From positions 1 through 52,187 of the forward strand of contig CADCOC010000022.1 in assembly GCA_902802945.1 (NCBI GenBank): a DNA stretch of 52,187 nt. The letters are read 5' to 3'. The DNA is from an uncultured bacterium. Its GTDB lineage: Bacteria; Verrucomicrobiota; Kiritimatiellia; RFP12; UBA1067. Within the stretch, counting starts at the first letter, position 1. Every line of letters starts with the position of its first letter. Below the pieces are notes generated by a model. It made no database searches. It had not been told where the DNA came from and saw nothing but the letters and a program-made list of their open reading frames with translations. Positions 1 to 8,132 of this stretch are shown piece by piece. A program made the translations under genes and the position numbers.

Positions 1-1
1 C

Positions 2-241
2 GTTCAGATCGATCTGCTTGTGCAGACGCGAAAGTCACTGTATGTCGTCGAGGTCAAGCGGAAGAGCAGGATCGGCGAATCCATCGAAACGGAGGTCGCG
101 GAGAAGGTCGCGAGGCTTCGCCATCCGCGCGGGACGTCCGTTCGCACCGCTCTTGTGTACGAAGGGGAGCTTGCGCCCGTTGTTCGCGGGAACGGCTACT
201 TCGACGCGATCATATCCGCCGCCGACCTCCTCGGCGCTTGA
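2..241 (+). CDS. C-terminal end of an AAA-type ATPase with PD-(D/E)XK-like domain (5' end outside window)
   Basis: The frame is open from base 2 and ends at TGA 239-241, giving about 79 residues with no start inside the window. The visible part begins with Q-I-D-L-L and continues to V-V-E-V-K-R. The Asp followed by a Glu-x-Lys is the core of a PD-(D/E)XK nuclease-like fold. The remainder (conserved A-L-V-Y-E-G-E-L-A-P, then G-Y-F-D-A-I) resembles the C-terminus of the common bacterial/archaeal ATPases that carry such a domain. The function of these ATPases is unsettled. The next gene starts within a few bases. The family call is from recalled resemblance only. Confidence 0.6.
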   Translation, partial: VQIDLLVQTRKSLYVVEVKRKSRIGESIETEVAEKVARLRHPRGTSVRTALVYEGELAPVVRGNGYFDAIISAADLLGA

Positions 242-249
242 AACAGAGC

Positions 250-1293
250 ATGAAAGGACAAAAGGTGAAATCAAAAGCATTGATTGCGTGCTTCGTGTTG
301 GCGGCCGGGTTTTGCGCGGCGGCGGCGGCGGAATACAGGCCCGAGGCGTGGAACCTCCAGGCGCGGGAGAAATTCGCCGAACAGCGCTACGGCGTGTTCA
401 TCGTGTGGGGCCTGTACGCCTACTACGCGCAGGGCGAGTGCTACATGTGGCACGGGAAGATCGACCGCGACGCCTACGAGCGCATCGTTGACGGCTTCTA
501 CCCGTCCAAGTTCAACGCCCGCGAATGGGTGCGGATTGTCCGCCGTTCCGGCGCGAAGTACATCACCGTCACGGCGCGCCACTGCGACGGCTTCGCCCTC
601 TGGCCCTCGAAGGCCGACGGCTACAACATCGCCGCCACGCCGTTCAAGCGCGACGTCATCGGCGAACTCGCCGAGGCGTGCAAGGCGGAGGGAATCCAGC
701 TCAACCTCTACTATTCCCTGATGGACTGGCACCGCCGGGACTATCCGCTTGGAAGAACATGCAAGTGGCTCAAGGCGTACGCCAAGGGCCAGAAGCCCGA
801 CTACGCCTCGTACAAGCGGTACATGCTGGGACAGATCACGGAGCTTCTCGACAACTACCATCCGGGCAACATCTGGTTCGACTGCGAATGGGACCAGTAC
901 GACAGGGACCGGGGCGGCACGTTCGACTGGGGATTCGACGAGATATTTGACCTCATCCATTCGCGCCAGGTGCTCGTGGCGAACAACAACCACCGCGCGC
1001 CGCGTCCGAAGGAGGACATCCAGCTCTTCGAGCGCGACCTCCCCGGCGTGGGAACGATGTTCTCGAAAAACCAGCCGCTTCTCGACGACCGGCCGTCCGA
1101 GCAATGCGACGTGATCCAGTACGACGTATGGGGATACAAGATCGGACAGAACAGATTCCGTCCGCCGGAGGAGTGCATCGCGCTCATCGCGCGCGCCGCG
1201 TCGAAGGGATCCAACCACGCCGCGTCCGGTAGCCGATGCGCGGGGAACGGGGAATGGGGAGCGGGGAATGGGGGAAGTGGGCGGTTGCCGTAG
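250..1293 (+). CDS. Secreted alpha-L-fucosidase, GH29, C-terminally truncated
   Basis: The protein should hydrolyse alpha-L-fucosyl linkages outside the cytoplasm. I chose ATG 250, giving 347 aa; an upstream TTG at 238 overlaps the previous stop. A signal peptide occupies about residues 1-26 and ends A-A-A-A-A-E. GH29 barrel motifs are present: H-C-D-G-F-A-L-W-P-S, and N-I-W-F-D-C-E-W with D211 as the expected nucleophile. After A-S-K-G-S-N, where family members continue with L-L-N-I-G-P and a C-terminal beta domain, the sequence changes to low-complexity residues encoded by a G-rich heptamer tract (1240-1281) and stops. Full-length members usually have 450 or more residues. The acid/base residue is normally less conserved and may be lost. 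It may be a recent pseudogene. Confidence 0.85.
   Translation: MKGQKVKSKALIACFVLAAGFCAAAAAEYRPEAWNLQAREKFAEQRYGVFIVWGLYAYYAQGECYMWHGKIDRDAYERIVDGFYPSKFNAREWVRIVRRSGAKYITVTARHCDGFALWPSKADGYNIAATPFKRDVIGELAEACKAEGIQLNLYYSLMDWHRRDYPLGRTCKWLKAYAKGQKPDYASYKRYMLGQITELLDNYHPGNIWFDCEWDQYDRDRGGTFDWGFDEIFDLIHSRQVLVANNNHRAPRPKEDIQLFERDLPGVGTMFSKNQPLLDDRPSEQCDVIQYDVWGYKIGQNRFRPPEECIALIARAASKGSNHAASGSRCAGNGEWGAGNGGSGRLP
1240..1281 (+). repeat. G-rich heptamer tract (GGGGAAC/GGGGAAT/GGGGAGC type)
   Basis: This is a run of imperfect 7-base units, each a G4 block followed by AAC, AAT or AGC. It forms the replaced C-terminus of the GH29 gene. The same unit recurs in frame inside the methyltransferase gene at 22922-22953. 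The reverse complement of the unit (CATTCCC) appears before the tRNA at 13559. Confidence 0.8.
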
Positions 1294-1315
1294 GGTCTGC
1301 GGCCTGCACGATGCC

Positions 1316-1331
1316 GGGAGGCGATCCTCCC
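1316..1331. repeat. Small hairpin (GGGAGG / CCTCCC, loop CGAT)
   Basis: This is a perfect 6-bp stem with a 4-nt loop in the 153-base gap between the GH29 and AAA genes. No T-run follows, so it is not a clear intrinsic terminator. It fits the general class of small palindromes seen elsewhere in the window. Confidence 0.5.
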
Positions 1332-1395
1332 GCAGTTTCGCTTGTCGAAAAAATCGAAAAATCAAACGGTATTCTCCCATGAACAGAGGAGATTA

Positions 1396-1404
1396 TGATA
1401 TACT
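1396..1404 (+). promoter_or_regulatory. Extended -10 promoter for the CbxX-like AAA gene
   Basis: TGATATACT contains an extended -10 TG and the hexamer TATACT. I see no good -35. The start codon is 42 bases downstream of the hexamer. Confidence 0.5.
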
Positions 1405-1446
1405 TTCAAACCGCTTAGAAGTAGAACCAGAAGGCGGAAAGACGAA

Positions 1447-3573
1447 ATGAGTCAGATTGTAATAGCATTTGAACGTACATGGCTCGACCAGCGGCGCTCC
1501 GAAGGTGTGCGCGTGGTGAGGGCGCTTGAGAAGTGGGTGGCTGCGGAGGACGGCGTTGTGCTGAAGTCTAGTACTGGCAACAGCCTGACGTTGGAGATGA
1601 AGGCTTCCGACAGGGAGTCGTTCGTGAACCGCCTGGCCGAACGCATGCGCGAACTTGGCGAGGACGCCGAATGGAAGCACACCACGTTCTCAGGCGACGT
1701 GTCGGGCCTCGACCTGCCAAAGAAGAAGATGGCTCCAGCCGCGCCGTCCACGCCTCCGTCAGCACCGTCCCCGCCTCCTGCCGGAGCGGATGCTTCTCCT
1801 CCAAACCCCGAGGTGGAAAAGATCACGGGGAAGGATGGCGATGTAGCAAAAACTGCCCCCGATCCCAGTGAGACTCTCAAGGAGATTTGCGAAAGGGTGC
1901 CGATCAAGCACAGCAGGGAGCTTGAAAAGTACGTGCGGGAACTGGCGGCGGTGATACCCACGCTGCAGAGGATGGGCGTGGAGCATACGCTCTGGCACCA
2001 GCATCTTCTGCTGGCGGTTGAGGCGGGCTACGGCAGGTCGGAGTTCCTCGCCTCGCTCGCGAAGCTGTACAAGGCTTTTGGACTGATCAAAGGTGAAATC
2101 GACGGAAAGACAGTTCGCGAGTATATCTTGTTGGAGAAGGGGCGGGAGGCATACGCCGACGGTTACCGCGTCACATGGGACACCGTGCTTGATGCCGCAA
2201 AGGAAATGCAGCGCACTAACACCAAGAACGGTCTCACCAAGGCGATTCTATACGTTGACATATCTGCATGGCAGTCCCAGCTCGGCTCCGCCGAGGTGAA
2301 GACGCGCCTGCGCCGTCTGAATGCGCTTTGCGGCTCTTTTCTCGTCGTGTTCCGCGTGCCGTTCCTCGAGGGGCACGTACTGCGGGACGCCTCAGACGCC
2401 CTCAACGACATCCTCAACGTGCGCACGATCTCAGTGTCGCCAGCGCTGATCGACGACATGACGGACTATGCGCGCGAAGCCCTTGCGGAGAGTTCCTTTA
2501 CCCTTTCCGACGATGCGACGGACGCATTCGAGCAGTGGGTCCTGCGCGAGAAGGGGGACGACAGCTTCTTCGGCTACAAGACCGTGGACAAGATGGTGCA
2601 GCGCCTGATCTACGAAAAGGCCCTCGCGAACTGCCGCAGCGGTTCGACGGAGCGCGTGGTCTCGCGCGAAGACCTGATTCCGTTTACGGCAGGTTCCGCC
2701 ACCGAGGAACCGGGACGGGCCGAGCTTGACCGGATGGTGGGCATGAAGGAGGTCGAGCGGCGCCTTGACGAGGTCATCGCGCAGATCAAATTGCAGCAGC
2801 AGCTCGCCTCGAAGGGGCAGAAGCTGGCGCGTCCCGCCATCCACATGCTCTTCACGGGCAATCCCGGTACGGGAAAGACCACAGTGGCGCGAATCCTCGC
2901 GCGGATGATGAAGGAGTCCGGTATCCTGCGCAAGGGGCATCTCGTGGAAGTGAAGGGACGGGACCTCTGCGGACAGTACATTGGCGAGACCGCGCCGAAG
3001 ACGAGCGCCATCTGCCGCGACGCCTACGGATCCGTCCTCTTCATCGACGAGGCGTATTCGCTCTTCCGCGACGCGTACGACTCCGCCCGCGACTACGGCC
3101 GCGAGGCGCTCGACACGCTCGTGGCGGAGATGGAGAACCACCGCGACGACTTCTGCGTGGTGATGGCTGGCTACAAGGACGAGATGGAGGCGATGCTCAA
3201 GGGCAACGCCGGCCTGCGCAGCCGCATCCCCTACGAGATCGAGTTCCCCAACTACACTCGCGACGACCTGGAGAACATCTTCTTCAACATGCTCGAGGGG
3301 AACTTCGAGTACGAGGACGGGTTCCGGACCGCGGTGCACGATTTCTTCGCCAAGGTGCCAGATGCAGTTTTCGAGGCGAAGGAGTTCAGCAACGCGAGGT
3401 TCGTTCGCAACCTCTACGAGCGCACATGGGGCAAGGCGGCATACCGCCACAGCCTCGGCGGCGGCGAGCTGCGCCTGCTCAAGAGCGACCTCACCGGCGC
3501 GGCGGCCGACAAGGAGTTCGAGAACCTCCTCAAGAAAAACGCTGAGCGCCGAACCATAGGTTTTGTATGCTGA
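1447..3573 (+). CDS. CbxX/CfxQ (SpoVK/EccA-type) AAA+ ATPase
   Basis: This is a cytoplasmic 708-aa AAA+ protein. The C-terminal half is a clear CbxX/CfxQ module. It has Walker A G-N-P-G-T-G-K-T (471-478), Walker B V-L-F-I-D-E-A-Y-S, sensor-1-like V-M-A-G-Y-K-D-E-M, and the G-L-R-S-R-I arginine motif. Relatives remodel protein complexes (Rubisco activase CbbX, type VII secretion EccA). Residues 1-90 form a small N-terminal domain, and about 95-130 is a Pro/Ala-rich linker. Residues 140-430 look like a degenerate AAA module with an intact lid region but no Walker motifs. ATG is preceded by GGCGGAAAGACGAA, a weak ribosome site. The YbjN-like gene follows 34 bases later and is the likely partner or operon mate. 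The substrate cannot be inferred. Confidence 0.88.
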   Translation: MSQIVIAFERTWLDQRRSEGVRVVRALEKWVAAEDGVVLKSSTGNSLTLEMKASDRESFVNRLAERMRELGEDAEWKHTTFSGDVSGLDLPKKKMAPAAPSTPPSAPSPPPAGADASPPNPEVEKITGKDGDVAKTAPDPSETLKEICERVPIKHSRELEKYVRELAAVIPTLQRMGVEHTLWHQHLLLAVEAGYGRSEFLASLAKLYKAFGLIKGEIDGKTVREYILLEKGREAYADGYRVTWDTVLDAAKEMQRTNTKNGLTKAILYVDISAWQSQLGSAEVKTRLRRLNALCGSFLVVFRVPFLEGHVLRDASDALNDILNVRTISVSPALIDDMTDYAREALAESSFTLSDDATDAFEQWVLREKGDDSFFGYKTVDKMVQRLIYEKALANCRSGSTERVVSREDLIPFTAGSATEEPGRAELDRMVGMKEVERRLDEVIAQIKLQQQLASKGQKLARPAIHMLFTGNPGTGKTTVARILARMMKESGILRKGHLVEVKGRDLCGQYIGETAPKTSAICRDAYGSVLFIDEAYSLFRDAYDSARDYGREALDTLVAEMENHRDDFCVVMAGYKDEMEAMLKGNAGLRSRIPYEIEFPNYTRDDLENIFFNMLEGNFEYEDGFRTAVHDFFAKVPDAVFEAKEFSNARFVRNLYERTWGKAAYRHSLGGGELRLLKSDLTGAAADKEFENLLKKNAERRTIGFVC

Positions 3574-3607
3574 GTAGAAAACCACAAACAAAAAAGGAGA
3601 GACGAAA

Positions 3608-4090
3608 ATGGAACAGGAACAGATAGTTGACGCATTGCGCGACTGGCTTGACGATGACGATTGGCACTACGATTACGACGCCGAAAGGCACGTGATCCGC
3701 GCCGGTATCACCATTGACTGTAAATTGCGCTCGGGGCGCGTTTTCATCCCCATACGGGAAGATGGCAGCTACATCGTCAACATTGTCTCCCCGATAGGCG
3801 GGGACCCCAAGGACATCGGTGAGATGGTCAAATACTTGACCATGGCGAACTATGGCCTTGCGAACGGCAACTTCGAACTGGACGTGAGGGACGGCGAGAT
3901 CCGTTACAAGACCTACGTGAACTGCAAGGAACTAGAATCTCTGCCCAGCCAGATTATCAAGGACAGCATCCTCGTCGGATGGTGCATGATGGAGCGCTAT
4001 GGTAACGGCATCGCGGCCATCGCCATGGGCTTCTCCGACGCCGAGACGGAAATCAAGAAGGCAGAAGGAGACTCGGAAGAGTCAGAGTGA
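3608..4090 (+). CDS. YbjN-like domain protein (type III secretion chaperone-like fold)
   Basis: This is a 160-aa acidic soluble protein with a good ribosome site (AAGGAGAG). The segment around G-N-F-E-L-D-V-R-D-G-E-I and the following Y-K-T-Y-V-N are typical of the YbjN family, whose fold resembles secretion chaperones. The C-terminus is an acidic tail (K-A-E-G-D-S-E-E-S-E). It lies directly after the CbxX-type AAA gene, and its stop overlaps the GTG start of the next gene, so three genes appear to be co-transcribed. Its role is unknown; an adaptor or chaperone for the AAA protein is inference. Confidence 0.72.
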   Translation: MEQEQIVDALRDWLDDDDWHYDYDAERHVIRAGITIDCKLRSGRVFIPIREDGSYIVNIVSPIGGDPKDIGEMVKYLTMANYGLANGNFELDVRDGEIRYKTYVNCKELESLPSQIIKDSILVGWCMMERYGNGIAAIAMGFSDAETEIKKAEGDSEESE

Positions 4091-6846
4091 ACACTCAAAC
4101 GCTAATACTTGCGGCTATGGCCGCAGTGTCGTCAGTCTTTGCTGCGCCCGTTAGTGGCAGGGACGTCGGCTACTCTGAAAAGCCCCTCAAGGTGCTGATG
4201 ATCGGGAACAGCTTCTCGATCTGCAACCTGAAGCAGATGCCGCATGTCGCGAAGTCCATGGGGCTCAAGCTCGACCTTGCCTCCCTCTACATCGGCGGAT
4301 GCTCGCTTGAACGCCACTGGAACAATGTCGTCGCATCGACGAATGCGGCGTTCAAGCCCTACCGCTTCGATCGTACCGCAGAGGGCGTGAAGGTGGTCGT
4401 GAGGGGGAAGGCCAACATCCCCGATGCGCTCGTTCTCGACAAGTGGGACGTCGTGACGGTCCAGCAGGCGAGCCACTTCAGCTGGCAGCCGGCGACTTAT
4501 CATCCGTTCGGCGACAGTCTTGTTGCGAAGATTCGCGAACTTGCGCCGCAGGCGAGGATCGTCGTGCAGGAGACCTGGAGCTATCCGCCCTGGGACAAGC
4601 GTCTGAAGAAGTTCGGATTCGACCAGGCCGAAATGTACGCGCGCCTTCATGGCGCATACGCCGCGTTTGCCGCGAAACACGGTCTGGACGTCATCCCCGT
4701 TGGTACGGTGGCCGAGTTCGTACCTAACCGCAACGCGCTTTTCACTAAGCCCGACTTCCATTTCAACCGTGAAGGCGAATACCTCCAGGGACTTGCGTTC
4801 ACGGCCAAGCTCTTTGGCACGGATGTGCGGAAGTGTCCGTACCATCCGTCGTGGATGAAGGCCGCACGTGCCGACGAGATCAAGGCGGCGGTCATGGACG
4901 CCGTAGCATCGGGTCGTGAAGCCTCCGCCTTTGACGCGGCTACACGCGGCTGGCGCGTCGCGGAGCTGAACGGTGCGCCGGGACTGTGCCACGATGGGAA
5001 GCCCGTACCGGCCATGATGTTCTGGCAATGGGAGCCGCAGGAGAAGGACACGCGGGACATGTCGGCCGCCGGCATGGACATCTTCGCGATGTTCGGTTCA
5101 TTTCCGCACTACAAAAATCCCTACTGGCGCAAGGGCGGATCGTTCGGGATGAAGTATCAGGACGAACACATCGACAACCTTCTCTCATGGGCGCCGAAGG
5201 CGTCGGTGCTGCCGCGTATCTTCTACACCGCGCCGGACTGGTGGAGCGCCGCAAACCCTGGCGAGAGGCATGTCTTCGCCACGCCGCGGAAAGGCGCGCC
5301 GGCGCGGGAGTCGTTCGCGTCGCTCAAGTGTCGTGAGGAACTTTCGCCATACTACCGCAAAGTGGTGCGCCACCTGATCGACCGCTACGGCGACCACCTG
5401 ATGGGGATCCACGTGGCGAACGGTCCGTGCGGCGAGCATTTCAGCTGGGACGTAATGCTGGGCGGGGCCAGCAACTTGGGAAGTTTGTGGGGCGACCTCT
5501 CCGAACCGATGCGCCAGGCGTTCATCCGCTACCTGCGCAGGAAGTACGGCAACGACGTCGCGCGTTTGCGCGAGGCGTTCAAGGATCCGAAGGCCGATTT
5601 CGAGACCGTCACTCTGCCCGGCAAGGAGGAACGGGGTAAGACCGACTGCGGGTGGCGCGATCCGGCGAAGGGACGCCGTGTGCTGGACTATCTCGAGTGC
5701 TGCAACGATGTGACGGCGGAGATGGTCGACCACTACTGCGGCATCGTGAAGGACGAGTCGAAGGGAACGCTCCCCACGCTTGCGTTCTACGGCTATGTGG
5801 CGGACGACGAATGGGTGTGCGAGAACGACCATCGCGGCATCTCGAAGATCTACCGCTCGAAGAATCTCGACATGCTCTCCGCGCCGCATACCTACAGGCG
5901 CCGCAGGCTGGGCGAGGACGGCATGCAGCGCCAGTACCTCGCGAGCGCAGCGCTGCACGGCAAGTTCTTCATCGACGAGGGCGACGACATGACGCATCTC
6001 GAAAAGCGGAAGAAACGCCCCGATCGCCGCTGCACCGTGAACACGATGGAGGAGTCGCTTGCGCTCCTCTACCGCGAGTTTGGCATGACCGTCACGCACG
6101 GTACGGGACTCTGGTACATGGACCTCACGCGCGGAACGTTCCGCGATCCGCAGTTCGTCGATGCCGTGGGGCGCATGAGGAAGTGGGCGGAGGTCGCGCT
6201 CCGGCACGACCGCTCGCACCACTCCGAGGTCGCCGTCGTCTCGCAGCCGCAGAGCGGATTCTACACCGGGCAGGGCGGCCCGTTCGTCGGCACGGTCACG
6301 CAGCAGCTGTACGTGAAGCAGATGGGCGAGTTCTACCGCGCCGGCGCGCCGTTCGACTGGTATCTCGCGGAGGACCTCGACGCTGTCGTGAAAGGCAAGG
6401 CGAAGGTCATCGCGTTCCTCGACTGCCAGTACCTCTCCGACGAACAGTATGCGCTCGCGCTCAAGCTGAAGGAGCAGGGGTGCACGCTCGTCTTCTTCCA
6501 TGCGCCCGCCCGCGCAAGCCAGACCGCGCTTTCGTGGGAGCGCGTGAAGCGACTCACGGGAGGCGAGACGTACGAGACGCTGAAGATGAAGAGCGCGGAC
6601 GAGCTGCGCGCCATCTACAAGGCGGCGGGCGTCCACGTCTATACCGATTCCGACGTCGTCCTCTCCGCCAACTCCGCCTGGCTCATGCTCCACACGCGCG
6701 AGGCGGGCGACTACAAGATCGCTCTTCCCCGCAAGGCGCGGAAGATCACGGAGATTACGACGGAGAAGCCAGTGGCCGAAAACACCGACCGCTTCACGTG
6801 GAAGTTGCCGAAGCACGCCACGGCGGTGTTCCTGCTGGAACGGTGA
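4087..6846 (+). CDS. Secreted two-domain hydrolase: SGNH/DUF4886 domain fused to GH42-like glycosidase domain
   Basis: The protein has 919 aa, with a GTG start overlapping the upstream TGA (GTGA) and a signal peptide at about residues 1-20. Residues 33-230 match the DUF4886 SGNH-hydrolase type: L-M-I-G-N-S-F-S with candidate nucleophile S42, then V-Q-Q-A-S-H-F. Residues 290-900 resemble a GH42/beta-galactosidase-type TIM barrel. It has H-V-A-N-G-P-C-G-E-H with E450 as candidate acid/base, K-Y-G-N-D-V-A-R-L-R-E-A-F, and F-F-I-D-E-G with E631 as candidate nucleophile. A small C-terminal beta domain follows. The combination suggests de-acylation plus glycoside cleavage on one polysaccharide. Catalytic residues are assigned by pattern only. 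It is the third gene of the AAA-YbjN group. Confidence 0.72.
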   Translation: MNTQTLILAAMAAVSSVFAAPVSGRDVGYSEKPLKVLMIGNSFSICNLKQMPHVAKSMGLKLDLASLYIGGCSLERHWNNVVASTNAAFKPYRFDRTAEGVKVVVRGKANIPDALVLDKWDVVTVQQASHFSWQPATYHPFGDSLVAKIRELAPQARIVVQETWSYPPWDKRLKKFGFDQAEMYARLHGAYAAFAAKHGLDVIPVGTVAEFVPNRNALFTKPDFHFNREGEYLQGLAFTAKLFGTDVRKCPYHPSWMKAARADEIKAAVMDAVASGREASAFDAATRGWRVAELNGAPGLCHDGKPVPAMMFWQWEPQEKDTRDMSAAGMDIFAMFGSFPHYKNPYWRKGGSFGMKYQDEHIDNLLSWAPKASVLPRIFYTAPDWWSAANPGERHVFATPRKGAPARESFASLKCREELSPYYRKVVRHLIDRYGDHLMGIHVANGPCGEHFSWDVMLGGASNLGSLWGDLSEPMRQAFIRYLRRKYGNDVARLREAFKDPKADFETVTLPGKEERGKTDCGWRDPAKGRRVLDYLECCNDVTAEMVDHYCGIVKDESKGTLPTLAFYGYVADDEWVCENDHRGISKIYRSKNLDMLSAPHTYRRRRLGEDGMQRQYLASAALHGKFFIDEGDDMTHLEKRKKRPDRRCTVNTMEESLALLYREFGMTVTHGTGLWYMDLTRGTFRDPQFVDAVGRMRKWAEVALRHDRSHHSEVAVVSQPQSGFYTGQGGPFVGTVTQQLYVKQMGEFYRAGAPFDWYLAEDLDAVVKGKAKVIAFLDCQYLSDEQYALALKLKEQGCTLVFFHAPARASQTALSWERVKRLTGGETYETLKMKSADELRAIYKAAGVHVYTDSDVVLSANSAWLMLHTREAGDYKIALPRKARKITEITTEKPVAENTDRFTWKLPKHATAVFLLER

Positions 6847-6848
6847 GC

Positions 6849-6869
6849 GGCGGTTTCATCGAAACCGCC
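6849..6869. repeat. Hairpin repeat, family 1 (9-bp stem, 3-nt loop) between convergent genes
   Basis: The arms are GGCGGTTTC and GAAACCGCC with loop ATC, followed by CTACCG. The same layout (GGTAG followed by a GGCG arm, 3-nt loop and complementary arm) recurs at 7909, 7948, 7987 and 22588. It sits in the 48-base gap between the SGNH/GH42 gene and the convergent L,D-transpeptidase gene. It could act as a bidirectional transcription stop, although no T-run follows. Confidence 0.75.
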
Positions 6870-6894
6870 CTACCGGGGGTTATAAGTAAGGCGG

Positions 6895-8055
6895 CTATTC
6901 GATCACGATGCTGGTGCCGATGTCGCAGAGTTCGCGCAGGCGCACGGCGTTCCAGTTCGAGAGGCGGAAGCAGCCGTGCGATTCGGCGCGGCCGATCTGC
7001 TCGGGCCAGGGCGTTCCGTGTATGCCGTAGGTGGGGAGCGACAGGCCGATCCAGGCGCGTCCCACTGGGTTGTTGGGTCCGGGCGGATATATGTATTTCC
7101 GCTGGTCGCCCGGCGCGTCGGGCGTGTAGGTGTAGTTGGGATCGGGAATGAGCGTTGCGACCTCGATCTCCCCGGGCGGCGGACGCTTGTTCTTTTCCGC
7201 AGCGATTGAGCATGGGAAGAGCGCGATCAGTTTTCCCTTGCGGTCGAACGCGGTGATCTCGCGGCGTTCAAGCGATACGCGCAGGACGTCTGCCAGCACG
7301 CGCGGGGTGCCGCGTTTCTTGGGAGGTTGTGGAAAGTAGGGAATCTGGATGATGGTGCCGACGGGAGGGTTTGGCCAGCGCACGCGGGGATTTAGGGCGC
7401 GGAGCGTCGCCTCGGTGAGGCGTCCGCGTTCCGCGTACATCTCCAGTAGCGACTGGTAGCCCATCGTCGTCATGGCCGCCTTCTCGGCGGGCGCGCGCGG
7501 GATGCGCACGATGGCGCGGCGGTCCTCGGGCGTGACGATGATCGTGGTGAAGAGGTTCGTCTCGCCGGGGAACAGCGTCTCCCACGCCTTCGCCTGCTGG
7601 TTGCGAGCCGGGAAGGGGAACCCGTTCACGGCGCAGTAGGTGGCGAGTGCAACGTCCGTCTTGCGTCCAGTGGTTCCGTCGAGCGCGTTCACGGAGTACC
7701 CGCGCCGGTCGAGGCAGATCTGGAGCGCGAGGATGTGTCCGGCCGGATACGGCAGGTTCGCGGCCGGCCCGAGGGGAGCAGACCATCGGGGAAGCGACGG
7801 CTTCGTCGCTTCCCTTTGGCTGAAGCGGCATGAGTGCCGCTTCCCCGAGGTCGTCGTTCTCTGCGGCATGACGGTCGCCCCGCGACCGCCGACTACATTC
7901 CGCGGTAGGGCGGTCGCCCCGCGACCGCCGACTACATTCCGCGGTAGGGCGGTCGCCCCGCGACCGCCGACCACATTCCGCGGTAGGGCGGTCGCCCCGC
8001 GACCGCCGACCACGCAGGCAAGGGCCGCCAAAAGAAAAAATGTTGTGTGTTTCAC
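6895..8055 (-). CDS. L,D-transpeptidase (YkuD domain) with LysM-like segment
   Basis: This periplasmic enzyme should make 3-3 peptidoglycan cross-links or attach proteins to peptidoglycan. I chose GTG 8055, giving 386 aa; the longer reading would begin inside the metY promoter. The N-terminus M-K-H-T-T-F-F-L-L-A-A-L-A is a signal peptide. Residues 16-80 are built from DNA repeats (13-residue V-V-G-G-R-G-A-T-A-L-P-R-N units). A peptidoglycan-binding-like segment follows (I-C-L-D-R-R-G-Y near residues 107-114), then a LysM-like stretch. The YkuD core at the C-terminus contains Y-G-I-H-G-T-P-W-P and S-H-G-C-F-R-L with catalytic C362. It is convergent with the upstream + strand gene. Confidence 0.88.
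   Translation of the reverse strand: MKHTTFFLLAALACVVGGRGATALPRNVVGGRGATALPRNVVGGRGATALPRNVVGGRGATVMPQRTTTSGKRHSCRFSQREATKPSLPRWSAPLGPAANLPYPAGHILALQICLDRRGYSVNALDGTTGRKTDVALATYCAVNGFPFPARNQQAKAWETLFPGETNLFTTIIVTPEDRRAIVRIPRAPAEKAAMTTMGYQSLLEMYAERGRLTEATLRALNPRVRWPNPPVGTIIQIPYFPQPPKKRGTPRVLADVLRVSLERREITAFDRKGKLIALFPCSIAAEKNKRPPPGEIEVATLIPDPNYTYTPDAPGDQRKYIYPPGPNNPVGRAWIGLSLPTYGIHGTPWPEQIGRAESHGCFRLSNWNAVRLRELCDIGTSIVIE
7789..7843. repeat. Two adjacent hairpins inside the L,D-transpeptidase gene
   Basis: The first hairpin has an 11-bp stem GGGAAGCGACG / CGTCGCTTCCC with loop GCTT (7789-7814). The second has a 9-bp stem GAAGCGGCA / TGCCGCTTC with loop TGAG (7822-7843). Both lie within the open reading frame and keep it open. 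Confidence 0.75.
7870..8025. repeat. Four tandem 39-bp units, each carrying a family-1 hairpin
   Basis: The period is exactly 39 bp (hairpins at 7870, 7909, 7948 and 7987). Each full unit has arms GGCGGTCGC and GCGACCGCC around loop CCC, plus a spacer ending in ATTCCGCGGTAG. Because 39 is divisible by three, each unit encodes 13 residues of the transpeptidase, directly after its signal peptide. Confidence 0.9.
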
Positions 8056-8064
8056 GGTTTGTAG

Positions 8065-8093
8065 TTTACCAAATCGGCCGGATGGTGTAAAAT
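8065..8093 (+). promoter_or_regulatory. Promoter of metY
   Basis: TTTACC (8065-8070), a 17-base spacer and TAAAAT (8088-8093), with TGG slightly upstream of the -10. The transcript would have a leader of about 35 nt with an AAGAAGGAG ribosome site. Confidence 0.55.
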
Positions 8094-8132
8094 TCACAAT
8101 TCAATTTTTCGAGAAAGAAGGAGAAACGAGAA

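Noticed and set aside
271..1380. Long - strand open frame antisense to the GH29 gene (369 codons)
   Set aside because: It is the mirror of a codon-biased GC-rich gene. It has no ribosome site and its composition is Arg/Val/Ala-rich. The + strand protein has clear family motifs.
5652..7151. + strand open frame overlapping the SGNH/GH42 gene and running into the transpeptidase gene
   Set aside because: It is Arg/Ala/His-rich in a shifted frame, with no domain, and it overlaps two confident genes.
7870..8025. CRISPR array
   Set aside because: The units are tandem, without distinct spacers. The 39-bp period contains only one invariant spacer, and there are no cas genes.
8056..8132. SAM riboswitch upstream of metY
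   Set aside because: The leader is only about 35 nt after the likely transcription start, too short for any known SAM riboswitch.
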